Shown one piece after another: positions 52,214-60,248 of a stretch of 64,000 nt of DNA. The notes beneath the pieces are model-generated. The model saw only the letters and a program-made list of their open reading frames with translations, was not told where the DNA came from and made no database searches. Made by a program: the position numbers and the translations under genes. The stretch spans positions 7,908,501-7,972,500 of the forward strand of contig NZ_CP108494.1 of the NCBI RefSeq assembly GCF_041435435.1, written 5' to 3'. How positions within the stretch are numbered: the first letter of the stretch is position 1; the number at the start of each line of letters is the position of its first letter. This stretch comes from Streptomyces sp. NBC_01241 (GTDB taxonomy: Bacteria; Actinomycetota; Actinomycetes; Streptomycetales; Streptomycetaceae).

Positions 52214-53094
52214 GCGTCCTCCAGGGAGTACTCGGGTACGTCCAGACCGGTGGGAGCCGCGGCGTCGTACAGGGCGGCGGCGGAGAGCAGGTGGTCGACG
52301 ATCTCCTCCGTGGTGGCGAGCAGCGCGTCGGCGACGCGCTCGAGCTCACCGTCGAAGGCGGCCTCGCCCCAGCGGCTCACCACGCCCTGGTTGTCGCGGG
52401 TGATCAGGGCCTGCGGGTCGGCGAGGCGGCTGCGCCGGTCCGCGGTGAACGGCAGGGCGATCTCGCACAGGCCGTCGTCGGGGTGCACGGCCCGGATCGA
52501 CAGGTTGTTCTGCTCGGGGTGCAGCAGCAGTTCGCGCACCAGCGGCGCGGGCACGGGGAGTTCACCGACGGTCTCCTCGGGCCGCATCGTGTACGCGCGG
52601 TGCGTGACGGTCTCGCCCAGGCGCGGGCTGTAGCGCAGGTACTGCAGGCGCAGCACCCCGCTGTCGGGCTCCCACGCGGCGCGCAGCGTGGACGGCGCGG
52701 GCGAACCGTCCGGGCGGCGGCGTACCGGATAGGCGTCGGCGTCGGCGTGGACGGTGCCGTCCACCGCGTCGCCCCGGTCCAGGCGCAGCGGGGCGCGGTG
52801 CATCAGATACGGGTCGAGGACGGTCAGGGCGTCGCCGTCGTCGTGCAGCGCGCACACGTGCCGCCCGCCGACGCGGTACTCGACCTCGACGCCCGTGCGG
52901 TGGCCGACGCGCTCGCCGATGGCGAAGGTCTGCCAGGCGCAGGCCGTGCCGAAGCGCTCCGGCGACGAGCCTTCCCCGTAGTGGATGTGGTACTGCGCGG
53001 CACTGTTGTAGGGGATCTGGGTGAGGACCTCCGTGTGGACTTCCTGGAGCATCTGCGGGTCCAGGGGTGTGCGGTGCGGGGCGGGCGCCGTCAT
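52210..53094 (-). CDS. Arylamine N-acetyltransferase-like (Cys-His-Asp) protein
   Basis: 294 aa from the ATG at 53094 (GGAGGC upstream). The order of a NAT/transglutaminase-type triad is visible: Cys in RFGTACAWQTFAIG near 52, His in RHVCALH near 85 and Asp in LTVLDPYLMHRAPL near 95. Overall identity to known NATs is weak by eye, so only the fold and triad are suggested. NAT-type enzymes form amide bonds from acyl thioesters; in rifamycin-type pathways they release or cyclise polyketides. Here it lies among FAAL/PKS genes that have no TE of their own, so a chain-release role is an attractive inference. Confidence 0.5.
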   Translation of the reverse strand: MTAPAPHRTPLDPQMLQEVHTEVLTQIPYNSAAQYHIHYGEGSSPERFGTACAWQTFAIGERVGHRTGVEVEYRVGGRHVCALHDDGDALTVLDPYLMHRAPLRLDRGDAVDGTVHADADAYPVRRRPDGSPAPSTLRAAWEPDSGVLRLQYLRYSPRLGETVTHRAYTMRPEETVGELPVPAPLVRELLLHPEQNNLSIRAVHPDDGLCEIALPFTADRRSRLADPQALITRDNQGVVSRWGEAAFDGELERVADALLATTEEIVDHLLSAAALYDAAAPTGLDVPEYSLEDA

Positions 53095-53152
53095 GGGCTG
53101 CCTCCTCGGATCCGAGTGGGAGTGGTCGTGGGGCTCGTCGCGGTGGGCGGGC

Positions 53153-53830
53153 TCAGCGGGCGGCACCGGCCAGGCCGAGGCCGGTGAGCAGGAAGGCGAT
53201 CAGCTCGGTGCTGCGCATGAGGGCCGGCCCGTCGCCCCGCAGGGCGCGCAGGGTGAACGGGCCGGTGGTGCACGGCCGCCAGCCCTGCGCGTGCCACGTG
53301 GTGACGATCCGGTCGTGGGCGCCCACGAGAGCGGTCACGGGGCACCGCAACGGTGGGCCCGGCCGGTAGCGGGCCCGGTACCGCTCCGCGAGCCGGATGT
53401 CGGCCTGTGCCGTGGCGAGCGGCACCCCGTGCGCGGGGCTTGCCGCGCCCTCGTCGGGAGGGCCGGGAGGGGGGTCCTGGTGCGTGGGCGCGGCTTGCGC
53501 GCAGACGTACAGGGCGCGCGGCGCCGCGCGGTGCGCGGTCTGGAGCAGACGGGCCGTCTCAAAGGCGACGCAGGCTCCCATGCCGTGCCCGAAGAGCACC
53601 ACGGGCGGGTCCGTGGCGTCGGCTGCGGTCAGTTCGGCGGCGATCGGCTCTGCGAGTTCCCCGAGATGCCGCGGCAGCGGATCGCCGAGGCGCTCGGCGC
53701 GCCCCGGGTACTGCACGCGCGTCAGCGCGACGGAGCGGGGCAGCAGATTCGGCCACTGTGCGAAGAGCTCCGTCGTGCCGCCCGCGCCGGGGAAGCACAC
53801 CAGGCGGAGGGCCGGGCTGTGCTGGAACAA
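53153..53830 (-). CDS. Type II thioesterase homologue lacking the catalytic Ser
   Basis: 225 aa if the TTG at 53830 is the start (AGGGGG 8 nt upstream; no ATG/GTG fits). The family layout is normal: LVCFPGAGGTTELFAQ near the N-terminus, YPGRAERL, the Asp in LVGAHDR near 170. But the nucleophile elbow reads LFGHGMGACVAFE. Residue 83 is Gly (codon GGC) instead of Ser (AGC in the sister gene), and the usual final His segment is also altered (LRALRGDGP). It is probably catalytically dead and may bind acyl-carrier intermediates, or be on the way to decay. First gene of the 15-kb PKS operon. Confidence 0.8.
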   Translation of the reverse strand: MFQHSPALRLVCFPGAGGTTELFAQWPNLLPRSVALTRVQYPGRAERLGDPLPRHLGELAEPIAAELTAADATDPPVVLFGHGMGACVAFETARLLQTAHRAAPRALYVCAQAAPTHQDPPPGPPDEGAASPAHGVPLATAQADIRLAERYRARYRPGPPLRCPVTALVGAHDRIVTTWHAQGWRPCTTGPFTLRALRGDGPALMRSTELIAFLLTGLGLAGAAR

Positions 53831-54202
53831 GGGAACGCGCCCCCTGGCGATGGTGGGATGTCCGGATACGAGGCCGACGGATCGTCGTACAGAAAATGAT
53901 GCCCGCGGAATTAATGTCGAGATATCTCTCGTTGCCTCTTCCGTGGCGCCGATATTGGGCGGTCCATCGCCTTCGCCCACAGAATTTACGCCGGTCGGCG
54001 CCGCCCATAAAGGGGTGATAGTCGAACGGGTAATACCCCTCCCGGGTAATGGGATGCATTTCCCTATATGTCCCCTTCTGGGGAGCTGCGGGAGAAGGCT
54101 GTCTCGTGTCATGATGCCCGAGAAAATAAACAGGAAAGTCAATTGCGGTGTCCTCGTCGATTTTCCTGCGCGTCGTGAACCTATCGATGAGCGGAGCCCT
54201 TC
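53831..54202. promoter_or_regulatory. Divergent promoter region of PKS operon and salicylate genes
   Basis: 372 bp between divergent units and clearly richer in A/T than the rest. It holds GGGTAATACCC (54028-54038), a perfect inverted repeat, followed 5 nt later by a second GGGTAAT (54044-54050), which may be a regulator site. I find no TTAGGTTAGGCTAACCTAA-type iron box. Exact promoters were not located. Confidence 0.5.
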
Positions 54203-55840
54203 GTGGATGTTATTGGGTGGCCCGATGCGTATGCCCGGCGATATCGGGAGGCCGGTTACTGGCAGGATCGTCCGCTGGGCGACTTCCTCGCGGAGCACGC
54301 CCGCACACTGGGCGACAGAACGGCACTCGTGACGGAGCGCGGCAGCGTCGGCTATGCCGAACTCGACCGTCGGGCCGCCGTGCTCGCCCGCGGTCTTGCG
54401 GACCTGGGCCTTGCGCGAGGCGACCGCGTCGTCGTCCAACTGCCCAACACTGAGGACTTCTTCGCCGTTCTGTTCGCGGTGGTGCGGATCGGCGCCGTGC
54501 CCGTCCTCGGACTGCCCGCCTACCGCCGCAGCGAGGCCGTGCACCTGGCGCGGCACAGCTCGGCCGCGGCCTACGTGCTGCCCGATACCGACCCCTCGTC
54601 CGGCTACGACTACCGCAAGCTCGCCGACGAGGTGACCGCCGAGGTCCCCACGCTGCGCCACGTTCTGGTGGCCGGCGCCCCGGGGCCGCACACCGCCCTC
54701 GCCGACGTGGAGCGGGCGGGCGAGCAGGCACCGGAGCCGACCGGTGCCGGAGCCGACCCGACGGCGCCCGCGGTCCTCCTGGTTTCCGGCGGCACCACGG
54801 GCCTGCCCAAGCTGATCCCGCGGACGCACAACGACTACGCGTACAACATCCGGGCCAGTGTGCAGGTGTGCGGCTTCGGTCCCGACACTGTCTATCTGGC
54901 GGCACTGCCCGTCGCGCACAACTTCGCGCTCGCCTGCCCCGGCGCCCTCGGCACGCTCCTGGCCGGCGGCACCGTGGTGCTCGCGCCGTCACCCGACCCG
55001 GACACCGTGTTCCCGCTCATCGAACGCCACAAGGTGACGGCCACGGCCGTCGTGCCCCCGCTGGCCGCGCTGTGGTCACAGGCCGCCGAGTGGGCCCCCG
55101 AGGACCTCGGTAGCCTGGCGCTGCTCCAGGTCGGCGGCGCCAGGCTCAGCCCGGACGTCGCGCGCCGGGTCCGGACCGGGCTCGGCTGCGAACTCCAGCA
55201 AGTGTTCGGTATGGCCGAGGGCCTGCTGTGCCTGACCCGCCCCGGCTACGCGCCCGAACGCGTCGACACCACCCAGGGCCGGCCGTTGTGCCCGGACGAC
55301 GAACTGAGGGTCGTCGACGAGGACGACCACGACGTTCTGCCCGGCGGGACCGGCGAGCTGCTGACCCGTGGGCCCTACACGCTGCGCGGCTACTACCGTG
55401 CGCCGGAGCACAACAGAACTGCCTTCACCGCCGACGGCTTCTACCGGACCGGCGACCTGGTCCGGCTCACCGCCGACGGCGACATCGTCGTCGAAGGACG
55501 CAAGAAGGACCTCGTGAACCGGGGCGGTGACAAGGTGTCCGCGGACGAGCTCGAAGGGCATCTGCGCGCCCACCCCGACATCCTCGACGCCGCGGTCGTG
55601 CCCGTGCCCGACGAGTACCTGGGCGAGCGCACCTGCGCCTGGGTCGTCCCGCGCGGGGGCCGCGCGGACCTCGAGGTGGGCACGCTCGATGCCTTCCTGG
55701 AGGAGCGCGGCGTCGCCCAGTACAAGAAACCGGACCTCGTCCGCCTCGTCGACGCCCTGCCCGTGACCAGCGTGGGCAAGGTCGACAAGCGGTCGCTCGC
55801 CCGCCGTGCGGCCGAAGCCGGTGACCGTCCACAGCTCTGA
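54203..55840 (+). CDS. Salicylate-AMP ligase (DhbE/YbtE/PchD family)
   Basis: 545 aa from the GTG at 54203. Typical aryl-acid adenylation domain: YAELDRRAAVLARGL near 50, VLLVSGGTTGLPKLIPRTH near 190, the substrate pocket segment AALPVAHNFALACPG near 230, TADGFYRTGDLV near 415 and the catalytic Lys region VTSVGKVDKR at the end. These enzymes activate 2,3-dihydroxybenzoate or salicylate and load an aryl carrier domain. A salicylate synthase directly follows 95 nt later, and an ArCP protein exists in the other operon, so salicylate is the probable substrate. Confidence 0.9.
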   Translation: MDVIGWPDAYARRYREAGYWQDRPLGDFLAEHARTLGDRTALVTERGSVGYAELDRRAAVLARGLADLGLARGDRVVVQLPNTEDFFAVLFAVVRIGAVPVLGLPAYRRSEAVHLARHSSAAAYVLPDTDPSSGYDYRKLADEVTAEVPTLRHVLVAGAPGPHTALADVERAGEQAPEPTGAGADPTAPAVLLVSGGTTGLPKLIPRTHNDYAYNIRASVQVCGFGPDTVYLAALPVAHNFALACPGALGTLLAGGTVVLAPSPDPDTVFPLIERHKVTATAVVPPLAALWSQAAEWAPEDLGSLALLQVGGARLSPDVARRVRTGLGCELQQVFGMAEGLLCLTRPGYAPERVDTTQGRPLCPDDELRVVDEDDHDVLPGGTGELLTRGPYTLRGYYRAPEHNRTAFTADGFYRTGDLVRLTADGDIVVEGRKKDLVNRGGDKVSADELEGHLRAHPDILDAAVVPVPDEYLGERTCAWVVPRGGRADLEVGTLDAFLEERGVAQYKKPDLVRLVDALPVTSVGKVDKRSLARRAAEAGDRPQL

Positions 55841-55934
55841 GACCCCCCGGGCCGCACCCCTCGCCCCGGGCCCGCTCCTGCGTTCCACCGTGATCCCGCG
55901 CACACCACGCGCGCGCCGCACCGAGGAGACAGCC

Positions 55935-57281
55935 ATGCCCACGGCTCTGCCGTCGCACACCCGCGCCCCGTTCACCGGAACCCCCGTCCAGGCCGCTGTC
56001 CGGCTCGCCGAACACGGACCGCACGACCAGTACGTGGTCTACGAGCAGGAAGGCGCCTGGTGGTACGCGGGTGGGGTACGCGCCTCGCTCGTGGTCGACC
56101 GGGAGCACGTCACGCTCGACCGCGGCGACGAGCGGATACGCGTTCCGTGGCAGGGCGATCCGCTGGCGGCGGTGAGAGAGCTGCTCGCCCAGCTGCCGCA
56201 GCAGGAGTGGCGGGTCTACGGCTGGGCGGCCTTCGAGCTGTCGTACGCCCTGGCCGGTGAGACGGAGGGGCTGGGCGAGGCCCCGCTGATGCACCTGGTC
56301 CTGCCGTGCAGCGAGGTGCGGATCGGGGAGGACGGCGCCCGGTTGCGATGTACGGACGAGGCGGACGCGGCCGCGATCGGCGCGCTCCTCGCGGCCGAGC
56401 CCGCCGCGCCCACCGCCGAACACGTCCCGCTCGGCGTCGATCTCGCCGAGCCGGTCGGCGAGTCGTACCAAGAAGGGGTCAAGCGGGCCGTGGCCGCCAT
56501 CCGGGACGGCGACCTGCAGAAGGTGATCCTTTCGCGCGCTGTACCCGTCGCCGCCGAACTCGACCTGCCCGCGACCTACCTGGCGGGTCGCGCGGCCAAC
56601 TCCCCGGCCCGCTCCTTCCTGTTGCGGATCGCCGGAGTCGAGGCCGCGGGCTTCAGCCCCGAGACCGTCGTCGAGGTCGCCGCGGACGGCAACGTCTCCA
56701 CGCAGCCGCTGGCCGGGACCCGGGCGCTGACCGGGGACGGCGCCGCGGACGCGGCACGCCGGGCCGAACTGCTCGTGGACCCCAAAGAAATCTACGAGCA
56801 TGCCATCTCCGTCCAGGTGGCCTGGGACGAGATGACCGCCGTGTGTGCCGAGGGCTCGGTGCGGGTCGATGAGTTCATGACCGTCAAGGCGCGCGGCAGC
56901 GTGCAGCACCTGGCGTCCCGGGTCGCGGGGCGGCTGCCGCAGGGCGAGCACGGGCCGTGGCCGGCGCTTGCGGCCGTCTTCCCCGCCGTCACCGCGTCCG
57001 GCGTGCCCAAGGCCGCCGCCTACCGCGCCATCCGGGAGCTGGAGGACGGGCCGCGCGGCCTGTACAGCGGCGCGGTCCTCGCGGTGGGCAGCGACGGCTC
57101 GCTGGACGCGGCGCTCACGCTGCGCACGGTGTTCCGCGCGCAGGGCCGCACCTGGCTGCGGGCCGGCGCGGGCATCGTCGGACAGTCCACGCCGGAGCGG
57201 GAGTTCGAGGAGACCTGCGAGAAGATGCGCAGCGTTTCGCGCACCCTCGTGCAGGCGCGCACGGCCGGCCAGAGCGAGTGA
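55935..57281 (+). CDS. Salicylate synthase (Irp9/MbtI type)
   Basis: 448 aa from the ATG at 55935 (GAGGAGAC upstream). Chorismate-utilising fold: DLQKVILSRAVPV near 195, AAGFSPETVVEV near 240, STQPLAGTRALT near 255, DPKEIYEHAISV near 285, SVQHLASRVAGRL near 325, FPAVTASGVPKAAA near 350 and GPRGLYSGAV near 375. Enzymes of this group turn chorismate directly into salicylate via isochorismate and pyruvate lyase activity with Mg2+. It supplies the starter of the NRPS line. The upstream ligase and downstream pump are on the same strand. Confidence 0.9.
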   Translation: MPTALPSHTRAPFTGTPVQAAVRLAEHGPHDQYVVYEQEGAWWYAGGVRASLVVDREHVTLDRGDERIRVPWQGDPLAAVRELLAQLPQQEWRVYGWAAFELSYALAGETEGLGEAPLMHLVLPCSEVRIGEDGARLRCTDEADAAAIGALLAAEPAAPTAEHVPLGVDLAEPVGESYQEGVKRAVAAIRDGDLQKVILSRAVPVAAELDLPATYLAGRAANSPARSFLLRIAGVEAAGFSPETVVEVAADGNVSTQPLAGTRALTGDGAADAARRAELLVDPKEIYEHAISVQVAWDEMTAVCAEGSVRVDEFMTVKARGSVQHLASRVAGRLPQGEHGPWPALAAVFPAVTASGVPKAAAYRAIRELEDGPRGLYSGAVLAVGSDGSLDAALTLRTVFRAQGRTWLRAGAGIVGQSTPEREFEETCEKMRSVSRTLVQARTAGQSE

Positions 57282-57284
57282 ATC

Positions 57285-57301
57285 TTTACAGACGTGTTCG
57301 A
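57285..57301 (+). promoter_or_regulatory. TetR-type operator, distal copy, MFS 2
   Basis: TTTACAGACGTGTTCGA agrees with the proximal copy (57333-57349) in ACAG and TGTTC and is 48 nt upstream of it. The same double arrangement is found before MFS 1 (about 44 nt apart). Weaker match than the other three sites. Confidence 0.5.
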
Positions 57302-57332
57302 CTTATGGGGGTGGCCCGGGATACGCTCGCCC

Positions 57333-57349
57333 TTGACAGTGTTGTTCAA
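57333..57349 (+). promoter_or_regulatory. TetR-type operator, proximal copy, MFS 2
   Basis: TTGACAGTGTTGTTCAA lies 4 nt before the AGGAG site of MFS 2. It contains TTGACA, which could also be a -35 hexamer, but it is only about 30 nt from the start codon. Nearly the same sequence and spacing to the ribosome site as 40442-40458. Confidence 0.65.
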
Positions 57350-57364
57350 TTTTAGGAGTGCTCC

Positions 57365-58978
57365 GTGCCGTCCCCGCCTCGCACCGCCGCTCCCCGCTCT
57401 CCAGGCGGACACCCCATGCGTTGGCCGATCCTGGCCGTGCTCTGCCTGAGCCTGCTCATCGTCGGCCTCGACGTCACCGTGCTGAACGTCGCCCTGCCGA
57501 CGCTCGTCGACGAACTCGGCGCCTCCACCAGCCAGTTGCAGTGGTTGGTCGACATCTACAGCCTGATGGCGGCCGGCCTGATGCTCTTCGCGGGCAGCGT
57601 GGCCGACCGGTTCGGCCGCAAACCCCTCTTCCTCTGCGGACTGCTGCTGTTCACGGGCGCGTCGGCGGCCGCCGCGTACTCCGGCTCCGCCACGCAGCTC
57701 ATGGTGGCCCGGGGGGTCATGGGTGTCGGCGAGGCGCTGATCATGCCCGCGACCCTCTCCATCATCGGCGTGGTGTTCACGGAGCCGGCCGAGCGGATGA
57801 AGGCGATCGGCCTGTGGTCCGCGATGATCGGCGTCGGGCTCGCGCTCGGCCCGCTCATCGGCGGCTGGCTCCTCGGCAACTTCTGGTGGGGATCGGTCTT
57901 CCTGATCAACGTGCCCATCGGCGTCATCGCCCTGATCGTCGCCCTGAAGATCGTGCCCGACTCCCGAGCGGCTGCCCGCGGTCTGGACCTCGTCGGAGCG
58001 GTGCTGTCCGTCCTCGGCGTCGGCGCGCTGCTCTGGGCCATCATCGAAGGACCGGTCAAGGGCTGGACGAGCGGCCCGGTACTGATCGCGTTCGGCGCGG
58101 CCGTCGTGCTCCTTGCCGCCTTCCTGGTCCGGGAGCGGACGGCCCGCGATCCCATGCTGCCGCTCGGCATCTTCGCCCACCGCCGGCTCGCCGTCGGCAA
58201 CATCCTGGTCTTCCTCGGTCTGCTGTCGCTGCTCGGCGCCCTGTTCGTCATGGTGCAGTACCTCCAGTTCGTCCTGGGATACGACGCCGGGGAGACGGGT
58301 CTGCGGATCGCGCCGACCGCGCTCATCATCCTGGTCGCGGCACCGCTCGCCTCCTTCCTCGGGCAGCACCTCGACACGCGTTGGCTCGCCGCGATCGGCC
58401 TCGCGTTCGCCACGGCGTCCCTGCTCATCCTGGCCACTACCCAGGACCAGGACGGGTACGGGCAGGTGCTCGCCGCGATGCTCTGCCTCGGCGTCGGCGC
58501 CGGATTCATCATCGGCCCCACGAGCGACGCGATCGTCGGCTCGCTCTCCGACGACGACCTCGGCGTCGGCTCGGCCACCAACAGTGCCTCCGTGCAGCTC
58601 GGCTCGGCGCTCGGCGTGGCCGTCCTCGGCAGCCTGCTCTCCGGCGCCTACCGCGACGACCTCGCGGACAGCGCGTCCGCCGCGCACCTTCCCGAGGGGG
58701 CCCTCGACGCCGCGGGCGACTCCGTCGGCGCGGCCCTCGCCGTTGCGGGGGAGCTGCCGGGGCAGGCCGGGCAGGCGTTCGCCGAAGCGGCGCGCTCGGC
58801 GTACGTCTCGGGGATGGCGCCTGCCATGTTCACCGGGGCCGCGGTCGCCGCGACGGGCATCCTCGTGGCCGTCCTGCTGTTCCCCAAGGGGAAGGCCGGC
58901 GACACCGCGGCACCGGCGGGGGGCGACGCCGCGCGCCCCCTGGCCGAGCGCCCCGATTCCACGGTCGTCGGCCGGTGA
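57365..58978 (+). CDS. MFS exporter 2, DHA2 family (14 TM)
   Basis: 537 aa from the GTG at 57365 (AGGAG 6 nt upstream). About 14 hydrophobic segments. Typical motifs: GLDVTVLNVALPTLVDELG in TM1, SVADRFGRKPLFL (motif A) near 80 and GVGLALGPLIGGWLLG (motif C) near 155. A different subgroup from MFS 1 by sequence, so two separate pumps serve this cluster, perhaps for product and precursor or for two products. It is followed 86 nt later by the TetR gene. Confidence 0.88.
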   Translation: MPSPPRTAAPRSPGGHPMRWPILAVLCLSLLIVGLDVTVLNVALPTLVDELGASTSQLQWLVDIYSLMAAGLMLFAGSVADRFGRKPLFLCGLLLFTGASAAAAYSGSATQLMVARGVMGVGEALIMPATLSIIGVVFTEPAERMKAIGLWSAMIGVGLALGPLIGGWLLGNFWWGSVFLINVPIGVIALIVALKIVPDSRAAARGLDLVGAVLSVLGVGALLWAIIEGPVKGWTSGPVLIAFGAAVVLLAAFLVRERTARDPMLPLGIFAHRRLAVGNILVFLGLLSLLGALFVMVQYLQFVLGYDAGETGLRIAPTALIILVAAPLASFLGQHLDTRWLAAIGLAFATASLLILATTQDQDGYGQVLAAMLCLGVGAGFIIGPTSDAIVGSLSDDDLGVGSATNSASVQLGSALGVAVLGSLLSGAYRDDLADSASAAHLPEGALDAAGDSVGAALAVAGELPGQAGQAFAEAARSAYVSGMAPAMFTGAAVAATGILVAVLLFPKGKAGDTAAPAGGDAARPLAERPDSTVVGR

Positions 58979-59064
58979 TCACGTTCCCCGGGCGGCCGTG
59001 CCACGTCGGCGACGTCGCCTCGGCGTCTGGCACCACGGCTAGGAGGTGACATACGCTCCGCTCC

Positions 59065-59712
59065 ATGCCCACGTCGCCACAACGAGTCCGCAAGTCTCCG
59101 ACCGCAACGTCAGCGACCAAGGCCCCGGCGAAGACCGCCGGCACCAGGCGTCGCGCCGACGCGGAGCGGAGCATCGCCGCCATCGTCACCGCCGCGCTCG
59201 ACTGCTTGCGCAAGGATCCAGGAGTGAGCCTGACCGCGGTGGCGAGCGCCGCCGGGGTCAGCCGCGTGACGCTGTACGCGCACTTTCCGTCCCGGGAGAC
59301 CCTCCTCGAGGCCGTGCTGGCGCATTCCCTCGAACGCGCCGACGCGGCCCTGGCCGCACAGCGGCTCGAGGAGGGGCACGCGGGCGAGGCGTTCTCGCGG
59401 CTGGTGCAGTCCAGTTGGGGCATTTTGGAACAGCATGCGTTTCTGCTCGCCATCTCAGAGGGCACCGTTCCGGCGGGCCAGTTGCGCAAGTACCACGCCA
59501 AGGTTCTCGGCCGCGTCGAAGCCGTCCTCAGGCGCGGCCAGGAGGAGGGCGCCTTCCGTACCGACCTCCCCACGAGCTGGCTGGTCACCACGTTCTACAG
59601 CCTGCTGCACGCGGCGGCGCTCGAAGGCCAGCAACGGCACCTGAAGAAGAAGGACATCCCCGGGATCCTCGACCGCACACTCGCCTCGATCCTCAGAGCG
59701 GACACTGCCTGA
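59065..59712 (+). CDS. TetR-family repressor
   Basis: 215 aa from the ATG at 59065. After a basic Ala/Thr-rich tail (1-30), the HTH is clear: IAAIVTAALDCLRKDPGVSL, then VASAAGVSRVTLYAHFPSRE (about 60-80). The C-terminal ligand domain has no assigned ligand. It follows MFS 2 directly and is the best candidate for the protein that binds the TTGACAGTGTTGTTCAA-type sites upstream of both pumps. The ligand may be a cluster product. Confidence 0.88.
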   Translation: MPTSPQRVRKSPTATSATKAPAKTAGTRRRADAERSIAAIVTAALDCLRKDPGVSLTAVASAAGVSRVTLYAHFPSRETLLEAVLAHSLERADAALAAQRLEEGHAGEAFSRLVQSSWGILEQHAFLLAISEGTVPAGQLRKYHAKVLGRVEAVLRRGQEEGAFRTDLPTSWLVTTFYSLLHAAALEGQQRHLKKKDIPGILDRTLASILRADTA

Positions 59713-59773
59713 CGGTGGTGTGCGGCCCGGCTCTCGCCCCCCGGGGCCGCACACCACGAGAAAGCAGTCAGAC

Positions 59774-60208
59774 ATGCATGCTCACGAATCGCTCGTCCGC
59801 CGCTGCCTGTCGGCGATCAGCACCGCCGACGCGGACGGTTGGCTGGCGTGCTACACGCCCGACGCCGTCTCGCAGGACGTTCCCCTCGGTTCGGTCTGGA
59901 AGGGGCACGCGGAGCTCGCCGTGGGAGTCCGCGGCTGGGTCACGGCGATCCCCGACACGCGCATGGAGATACGTTCCCTGTTCGCCGACGACCGGCACGG
60001 CACCTGCGAGTGGACCATGGCGGGCACCCTGAAAGGAGCCATGGACGGACTCCCCGCGCCGATCGTCGAGGCGGCGCGCGGCAAGAGCTTCACCATCCAG
60101 GGGGTGACCGTCTACGAGTTCTCCGCCGACGGCCGCATCAGCCGCGAGGCCCTCTACTGGGATCTGGCCCTCGTGCTCGGCCAGTTCGGGCTTCTCCCTC
60201 CCCTGTGA
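59774..60208 (+). CDS. SnoaL-like / NTF2-fold protein
   Basis: 144 aa from the ATG at 59774. SnoaL-like pattern: HESLVRRCLSAISTADADGW, CYTPDAVSQDVPLG, WKGHAELAVGVRGW and a later ISREALYWDLALVLGQFG. The family covers polyketide cyclases, hydroxylases and many small dehydratase-like proteins, so the reaction is not fixed. The position next to a tautomerase and at the border of a PKS/NRPS cluster suggests a tailoring role, for example ring closure or enolisation of a beta-keto product. It starts 61 nt after the TetR stop, so it may be co-transcribed with it. Confidence 0.75.
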   Translation: MHAHESLVRRCLSAISTADADGWLACYTPDAVSQDVPLGSVWKGHAELAVGVRGWVTAIPDTRMEIRSLFADDRHGTCEWTMAGTLKGAMDGLPAPIVEAARGKSFTIQGVTVYEFSADGRISREALYWDLALVLGQFGLLPPL

Positions 60209-60248
60209 CGTGCCTTTGTGACAGGCCCGTCGGCCGGAAGGGAAAATG

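Noticed and set aside
53892..53900. GAAAATGAT as possible half of a Zur box
   Set aside because: Only one half fits; the second half does not match, so zinc control cannot be supported.
57333..57338. TTGACA as -35 element of MFS 2
   Set aside because: Only about 30 nt from the start codon, leaving no good -10; it is better explained as part of the conserved operator.
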